A stretch of 9,754 bases of DNA from Christensenella sp. UBA3700 (GTDB lineage Bacteria > Bacillota > Clostridia > Christensenellales > UBA3700): contig DFIJ01000020.1 of assembly GCA_002372775.1 (NCBI GenBank), forward strand, positions 1 to 9,754, written 5' to 3'. Each line of letters opens with the position of its first letter. The first letter of the stretch is position 1. The position numbers and the translations under genes are program-made. Positions 5,567 through 9,754 of the stretch are shown here, one piece after another. A model generated the notes under the pieces. That model saw only the letters and a program-made list of their open reading frames with translations. It was not told the DNA's origin and searched no databases.

Positions 5567-6655
5567 ATGTACACAATTAATATAATTAAAAAATTCCAAT
5601 TAAATGAAGAAATTGTAGATATTAAGCCATTTGGAAATGGCCATATCAATGATACCTTTTTAGTTACTACTAAAAAAGGGGAGTATGTTCTACAAAATTT
5701 AAATACTTTCGTATTCCCAGATTATGATGGGGTTGCAAGAAATATAGATCTTGTAACAAAGCATATTAATGCTCAAATTATGCAAGAAGAAGGCCATTTA
5801 ACAAAGGAAGCGCTATCATTTATTCCTTGTAAAGATGGAAAGACTTACTATTACCATAACGGAGATTGCTATAGATTAAGAAATCTTGTTCCTGATTCTA
5901 AGATTTATCAACAAACAGATAATCCAAGCATTCTAGAAGAAGCAGGAAGAGCATTAGGCAAATTTATATATAGACTAGACGATTTTGACGCAAGTCAACT
6001 TGCAGAAGTTATCCCAAATTTCCATAACACCAAGTCAAGATATAAAGACTTCCTAAAGGCCATAGAAGAGGACAGAGCTTGTAGGGTGAATTCTGTACCG
6101 GACGATATAGCTTTTATCAAAAATAGGGCTAATTTGGTCGGCGAAATCGTAGATAAGATTGAAAGCAAGGAGTTGCCACTTAGAGTAACCCATAATGATA
6201 CAAAATTAAATAATATATTATTTGATGAAAATACAGACAAGGCTATCTGTTTAATAGATTTAGATACAGTAATGCCAGGAAGCCTTCTTTATGATTTTGG
6301 AGACGCTGTTAGAATTTCATGTTCAACAGCAGATGAAGAAGAAAAGGACTTAAGTAAAGTAAACTTTAATATAGATAGTTATAGAGCATTCACAAAAGGT
6401 TTTATAGAATCTATTGGAGAAAAGATTACGAAGACGGAAGTTGAGATGTTAAATGTTGGTGCTCAAATAATGACACTAGAAATTGCCATGAGATTCTTGA
6501 CAGATTATTTGAATGGTGATGTTTACTTTAAAGTAAACAATGATACTCAAAATCTAGTTAGAGCTAGAACTCAAATCAAGATGGTTGAAGAGATAGAAAG
6601 AAATAGCGCAAAAATGCTAGATATTGCACACGAGTATTATAATAGAGTAAAATAA
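5567..6655 (+). CDS. nahK: N-acetylhexosamine 1-kinase-like phosphotransferase
   Basis: Likely phosphorylates a hexosamine such as GlcNAc or GalNAc at C1 with ATP, in the cytosol. The protein has the aminoglycoside phosphotransferase/choline kinase fold. PFGNGHINDTF (21-31) forms the nucleotide-binding loop. THNDTKLNN (208-216) is the catalytic loop with Asp211 as base, and LIDLDTVMPG (229-238) carries the metal-binding Asp231 and Asp233. At 362 residues it is close to Bifidobacterium NahK (about 359). The ATG at 5567 is preferred because the conserved N-terminal part follows at once; its ribosome binding site is weak (TAGG, about 5 nt upstream) and abuts the terminator T-tract. galE follows after 26 nt, as expected for a HexNAc salvage unit. 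No lacto-N-biose phosphorylase or galT is in the window. Another sugar or amino-alcohol substrate is possible, so the symbol is provisional. Confidence 0.8.
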   Translation: MYTINIIKKFQLNEEIVDIKPFGNGHINDTFLVTTKKGEYVLQNLNTFVFPDYDGVARNIDLVTKHINAQIMQEEGHLTKEALSFIPCKDGKTYYYHNGDCYRLRNLVPDSKIYQQTDNPSILEEAGRALGKFIYRLDDFDASQLAEVIPNFHNTKSRYKDFLKAIEEDRACRVNSVPDDIAFIKNRANLVGEIVDKIESKELPLRVTHNDTKLNNILFDENTDKAICLIDLDTVMPGSLLYDFGDAVRISCSTADEEEKDLSKVNFNIDSYRAFTKGFIESIGEKITKTEVEMLNVGAQIMTLEIAMRFLTDYLNGDVYFKVNNDTQNLVRARTQIKMVEEIERNSAKMLDIAHEYYNRVK

Positions 6656-6681
6656 TATAAAGGATTTTTGGAGGTACTAAT

Positions 6682-7698
6682 ATGAGTATATTAGTTACAG
6701 GCGGAGCTGGATATATTGGCTCACATACAGTTATTGAACTTGTAGAAAACGGATATGATGTCGTTGTTGTAGATAATTTATGTAATTCTAAAAAGGTTGC
6801 ATTGGAGAGAGTTGAAAAGATCGTAGGAAAGAAGATTAAATTCTACCAAGAAGATGTTTGCGACTTAGCAAAAATGCAAGACATATTCAAAAAAGAGAAG
6901 ATTGAAGCCGTAATCCATTTTGCCGGATTAAAGGCTGTAGGAGAGTCTTGCAAAAAGCCTCTTGAATACTATGAAAACAACCTTATTTCTACATTGCATT
7001 TAATTCAAGCAATGAGAGAAAACGGATGTAAGAATTTGGTATTCTCATCTTCTGCTACTGTTTATGGTCAACCAAAGAGCGTTCCTATTAAGGAAGATTT
7101 CCCTCTAGGACCATGTACAAATCCATATGGTTCAACAAAGTTGATGATAGAAGATATGTTAAGAGATATCTATAAAGCAGATAGCTCATTTAATATTGCG
7201 CTTTTACGTTATTTCAATCCAATTGGCGCTCATAAGAGTGGAACAATTGGTGAAGATCCAAATGGTATTCCAAATAACTTAATGCCATATATTACTCAAG
7301 TTGCAATTGGCAAACTTGAGAAACTTCATGTATTTGGTAACGATTATCCAACTCCAGATGGAACTGGCGTTAGAGATTATATCCACGTAGTGGATTTAGC
7401 AAAGGGTCACATCTGTGCACTAAAGAAACTTAAAACAAAACCAGGTTTAGTAACATATAATCTTGGAACAGGTAAAGGTTATAGCGTTCTTGATATGGTT
7501 AAGGCTTTTGAAAAGGCTAGTGGTAAGAAAGTTCCTTATGTAATTGACCCAAGAAGAAGCGGCGATATTGCTGAATGTTACGCAGATCCAACAAAAGCAA
7601 AAAACGAAATTGGATTTGAATGTAAGTTCGGTTTAGAAGAGATGTGTGAAGATAGTTGGAGATGGCAAAGTCAAAATCCTAATGGTTACGGGGAGTAA
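6682..7698 (+). CDS. galE: UDP-glucose/UDP-N-acetylglucosamine 4-epimerase
   Basis: Interconverts UDP-glucose and UDP-galactose, and probably UDP-GlcNAc and UDP-GalNAc, by NAD-dependent oxidation and reduction at C4; cytosolic. It is 338 residues long, the same as E. coli GalE, and aligns without obvious gaps. GGAGYIG (7-13) binds NAD. The catalytic set Ser124 (SSSATVYG), Tyr149 and Lys153 (YGSTK) falls at the E. coli numbers. RYFNPIGAH (176-184) and [12 protein letters not shown] (229-240) are family landmarks. At the substrate gate, where E. coli has Tyr299, this protein has Cys299, as in the human enzyme that also accepts N-acetylated sugars. A strong GGAGG (6670-6674) lies 7 nt upstream of the ATG. 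The 26-nt gap after the kinase gene indicates one transcript. The pairing points to HexNAc activation; a role in galactose use with the alpha-galactosidase is also possible. Confidence 0.95.
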   Translation: MSILVTGGAGYIGSHTVIELVENGYDVVVVDNLCNSKKVALERVEKIVGKKIKFYQEDVCDLAKMQDIFKKEKIEAVIHFAGLKAVGESCKKPLEYYENNLISTLHLIQAMRENGCKNLVFSSSATVYGQPKSVPIKEDFPLGPCTNPYGSTKLMIEDMLRDIYKADSSFNIALLRYFNPIGAHKSGTIGEDPNGIPNNLMPYITQVAIGKLEKLHVFGNDYPTPDGTGVRDYIHVVDLAKGHICALKKLKTKPGLVTYNLGTGKGYSVLDMVKAFEKASGKKVPYVIDPRRSGDIAECYADPTKAKNEIGFECKFGLEEMCEDSWRWQSQNPNGYGE

Positions 7699-7703
7699 AT
7701 CAC

Positions 7704-7732
7704 TTGCACTTATATTTATATTAATATATAAT
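7704..7732 (+). promoter_or_regulatory. Predicted promoter of the dehydratase gene
   Basis: TTGCAC (7704-7709) and a perfect TATAAT (7727-7732) are separated by 17 nt in the 61-nt gap after galE. The predicted start is near 7739. No terminator is visible after galE, so the next gene can be read both from this promoter and by read-through. Confidence 0.65.
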
Positions 7733-7759
7733 ATTTGAGCAATTTAGGGTAAAAAAAGT

Positions 7760-9730
7760 ATGTTAAGAAGAAGACTAACAAGAGATTCATACACTATTAG
7801 AACATTAAGAGAAGTCGGCATTTTGTTATTAGACTTAGCGCTAGTAGTATTAGCTTTTTTAATCTCGTTAATAGTTGGTGAAATATATGTTATTAGAGCA
7901 AATGTAGATATAAATATCTGGGTTGGCTTTTTAAAAGCAGTAGCATGTATTATTCCATTATTCGCATTGTCGTTTTGGGCTTTTAGAGTTTTTAAGGTAG
8001 TTTGGAGATATGCTAGAGGAAAAGACTATCTTAGAATCTTTGGTGCTACAACAGTAGCGTTTACCTTGTTTATCATGCTTGACCAAAAGTTTGGTTTTAT
8101 AAGCCAAGACCAAACCATTGAAACATTGGGTGGACAACAATTTAAAGTTTATCCAGTTTATATTATTTTCTATTTCATTTGTAATACTCTAATCTTGCTT
8201 GCAAGATTATTATATGAAATCATCTTTACTAGCGTTAAGATGAAGATGACAACAAGACCAAGAAGAAAAACTCTTATCATTGGTGCTGGTTTAAGCGGTA
8301 GTACTTTAATTGAAGAATTATTAAGACCAGAAAGTATTTATGAACCAATTTGTATTATCGATGATGATAAAAACAAAATGGGAAGAATTATCAATGATGT
8401 AGAAGTAGTTGGTACAATCGCAGATCTTGAAACAGTAGTTAAGAAATACGATGTTAATACTATCATCTTCGCAATTCCATCAGCTTCAACTCAAAGAAGA
8501 ACAGAAATCTTAAATGAGTGCGCTAAGACAGGTTGTAGAGTTAAAGTTTTACCATATTTCACAGAAATCGTAGATAACATTGGTATGACTCGTCAAATGA
8601 GAGATATTAATGTTGACGACTTACTAGGAAGAACAAGTATTTCTTTTGATTTACAAAACGTAAAAGATATGATTAAAGGAAAAGTTGTTATGGTTACTGG
8701 TGGCGGTGGATCTATTGGTTCCGAATTATGTAGACAAATTTGGAAGTATGGTGCAAAGAGATTAGTAATCGTTGACGTATACGAGAATTCAACATATAAC
8801 ATTCAACAAGAATTGTTGAGAAAGTATGGAAGAGATATTAATTTATTCGCAGAAATCGTTTCAATAACAGATAGGGGCGAATTGGAAAAAGTATTTATTC
8901 AACATCATCCAGAAATTATTTTCCATGCTGCAGCTCATAAGCACGTACCTTTAATGGAATCAGAACCAGTTGAAGCAGTTAAGAATAACGTATTTGGAAC
9001 TTTAAATGTTGTAGAACTTGCTGCCAAATATGAAGTAAAGAAATTCGTTATGATTTCAACAGATAAGGCTGTTAATCCAACAAACGTTATGGGTGCTACA
9101 AAGCGTTGTTGTGAAAGAATTATCCAAATGATGGCTCAAAGAAAAACAAAGACAACTTTTGCAGCAGTTAGATTTGGTAATGTATTAGGATCTAATGGTT
9201 CAGTTATTCCTTTATTTGAAGAGCAAATTAAATCTGGTGGTCCAGTAACAATTACTCACCCAGATATTATTAGATATTTTATGACAATTCCTGAAGCGGT
9301 ATCTCTTGTACTACAAGCTGGTACATATGCTGAGGGTGGAGAAATTTTTGTATTAAATATGGGTGAACCTGTAAAGATTCAAACTCTTGCAGAGAATATG
9401 ATTAGAATGCTGGGACATATTCCTAACGGCGATATCAAAATCGAATACACAGGTTTAAGACCAGGCGAAAAGTTATACGAAGAATTATTAATGGCTGAAG
9501 AAGGCTTAACAGAAACTGCGAACGAAAAGATTAAGATTGGTAAATTATCTAAGATTGATGAGAAAGCGTTCTTAGCAGATTTAGATAAGATGAAGGATGT
9601 TTGTGCTACAAATGAAAAGCTTGATGTTATTGAGCAATTAAAGGTATTAGTACCAACATTCCATCACGATAGGGCTTTCTTTGATAAGCTTCAAGCTAAA
9701 GCTAACGCTACAGAAGATAAGGCTAATTAG
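7760..9730 (+). CDS. Membrane-bound nucleotide-sugar 4,6-dehydratase (PglF/WbpM/CapD family)
   Basis: Predicted to convert UDP-GlcNAc to UDP-4-keto-6-deoxy-GlcNAc, the first step toward QuiNAc, FucNAc or bacillosamine in surface glycans. The 656 residues match the large membrane form of the family. There are four membrane helices (about 20-46, 55-77, 92-108 and 130-157). A first Rossmann-like domain has IGAGLSG at 174-180. The catalytic SDR domain has TGGGGSIG at 313-320, HAAAHKHVPLME at 389-400 and STDKAVNPTNVMGATK at 433-448. Asp435, Lys436, Met444 and Lys448 fit the S-M-K arrangement of this branch, in which Met replaces the usual catalytic Tyr. RFGNVLGSNGSVIP (471-484) and GLRPGEKLYEE (566-576) are also typical. 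The ribosome binding site (AGGG, 7746-7749) is weak and about 10 nt from the ATG. It has its own promoter and probably co-transcribes with a gene beyond the window. Exact product stereochemistry is not certain. Confidence 0.92.
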   Translation: MLRRRLTRDSYTIRTLREVGILLLDLALVVLAFLISLIVGEIYVIRANVDINIWVGFLKAVACIIPLFALSFWAFRVFKVVWRYARGKDYLRIFGATTVAFTLFIMLDQKFGFISQDQTIETLGGQQFKVYPVYIIFYFICNTLILLARLLYEIIFTSVKMKMTTRPRRKTLIIGAGLSGSTLIEELLRPESIYEPICIIDDDKNKMGRIINDVEVVGTIADLETVVKKYDVNTIIFAIPSASTQRRTEILNECAKTGCRVKVLPYFTEIVDNIGMTRQMRDINVDDLLGRTSISFDLQNVKDMIKGKVVMVTGGGGSIGSELCRQIWKYGAKRLVIVDVYENSTYNIQQELLRKYGRDINLFAEIVSITDRGELEKVFIQHHPEIIFHAAAHKHVPLMESEPVEAVKNNVFGTLNVVELAAKYEVKKFVMISTDKAVNPTNVMGATKRCCERIIQMMAQRKTKTTFAAVRFGNVLGSNGSVIPLFEEQIKSGGPVTITHPDIIRYFMTIPEAVSLVLQAGTYAEGGEIFVLNMGEPVKIQTLAENMIRMLGHIPNGDIKIEYTGLRPGEKLYEELLMAEEGLTETANEKIKIGKLSKIDEKAFLADLDKMKDVCATNEKLDVIEQLKVLVPTFHHDRAFFDKLQAKANATEDKAN

Positions 9731-9743
9731 TAGAGATTAAAAA

Positions 9744-9749
9744 AAGGAT
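9744..9749 (+). promoter_or_regulatory. Ribosome binding site of a gene beyond the window
   Basis: AAAGGA lies 14 nt after the dehydratase stop codon and 5 nt before the window ends, following an A-rich stretch. This is the right spacing for a start codon just past the edge. No terminator lies between, so the glycan gene cluster probably continues. Confidence 0.45.
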
Positions 9750-9754
9750 ACTTT

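Noticed and set aside
5995..6240. Minus-strand frame inside the kinase gene
   Set aside because: It is antisense to a gene with clear catalytic motifs and has no start signals.
7958..8802. Two short minus-strand frames inside the dehydratase gene (7958-8140 and 8593-8802)
   Set aside because: Both are shadows of conserved coding sequence and have no ribosome binding site.

Overview
The window is low in G+C (by eye roughly one third). Genes are short-spaced and end only in TAA or TAG, and all tryptophans are encoded by TGG, so the standard bacterial code fits. Strong GGAG-type ribosome binding sites, sigma-A-type promoters, a lipoprotein next to a putative ECF-type membrane component, and U-tailed hairpins point to a Bacillota (Firmicutes) chromosome, probably an uncultured gut-associated Clostridia-like lineage. 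That placement is an inference. I see no transposase, phage structural gene, CRISPR array, rRNA or tRNA.

Layout. (1) Positions 1-564, minus strand: a dUTPase with its own terminator and promoter. (2) A divergent promoter region (565-667) separates it from a plus-strand GH27 alpha-galactosidase (668-2275). This enzyme carries about 135 extra residues, resembling a carbohydrate-binding beta-sandwich, between its two catalytic aspartates. (3) Positions 2276-2547 hold no protein gene. They contain a good promoter, a 15-bp palindrome over its -10 box, and about 200 nt with potential for a long closing stem and several hairpins, ending in a terminator-like hairpin. This is a candidate small RNA or regulatory leader of unknown class. 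(4) Next come a lipoprotein (2548-3084, possibly DUF4430-like) and a six-helix membrane protein with a TTG start (3097-3702, probably an ECF S-component). (5) After a terminator and new promoter there is a 550-residue single-pass membrane protein of unknown function (3845-5497), with an acidic pentapeptide-repeat tail followed by a lysine-rich stretch. (6) A hairpin terminator sits almost on top of the start of a NahK-like hexosamine kinase (5567-6655), which is closely followed by galE (6682-7698). (7) A separate promoter precedes a 656-residue membrane-anchored nucleotide-sugar 4,6-dehydratase of the PglF/WbpM/CapD family (7760-9730). A ribosome binding site at the window edge suggests the gene cluster continues.

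How the genes may work together. The kinase, an epimerase predicted to accept N-acetylated sugars (Cys299 at the gate position), and the UDP-GlcNAc 4,6-dehydratase form a plausible HexNAc route: salvage or activation of GlcNAc/GalNAc, interconversion of UDP-GlcNAc and UDP-GalNAc, and entry into 6-deoxy-amino sugars for surface glycans. The alpha-galactosidase has no secretion signal, so it probably acts on imported oligosaccharides. The lipoprotein and membrane pair look like a separate small-molecule uptake unit, possibly controlled by the upstream RNA.
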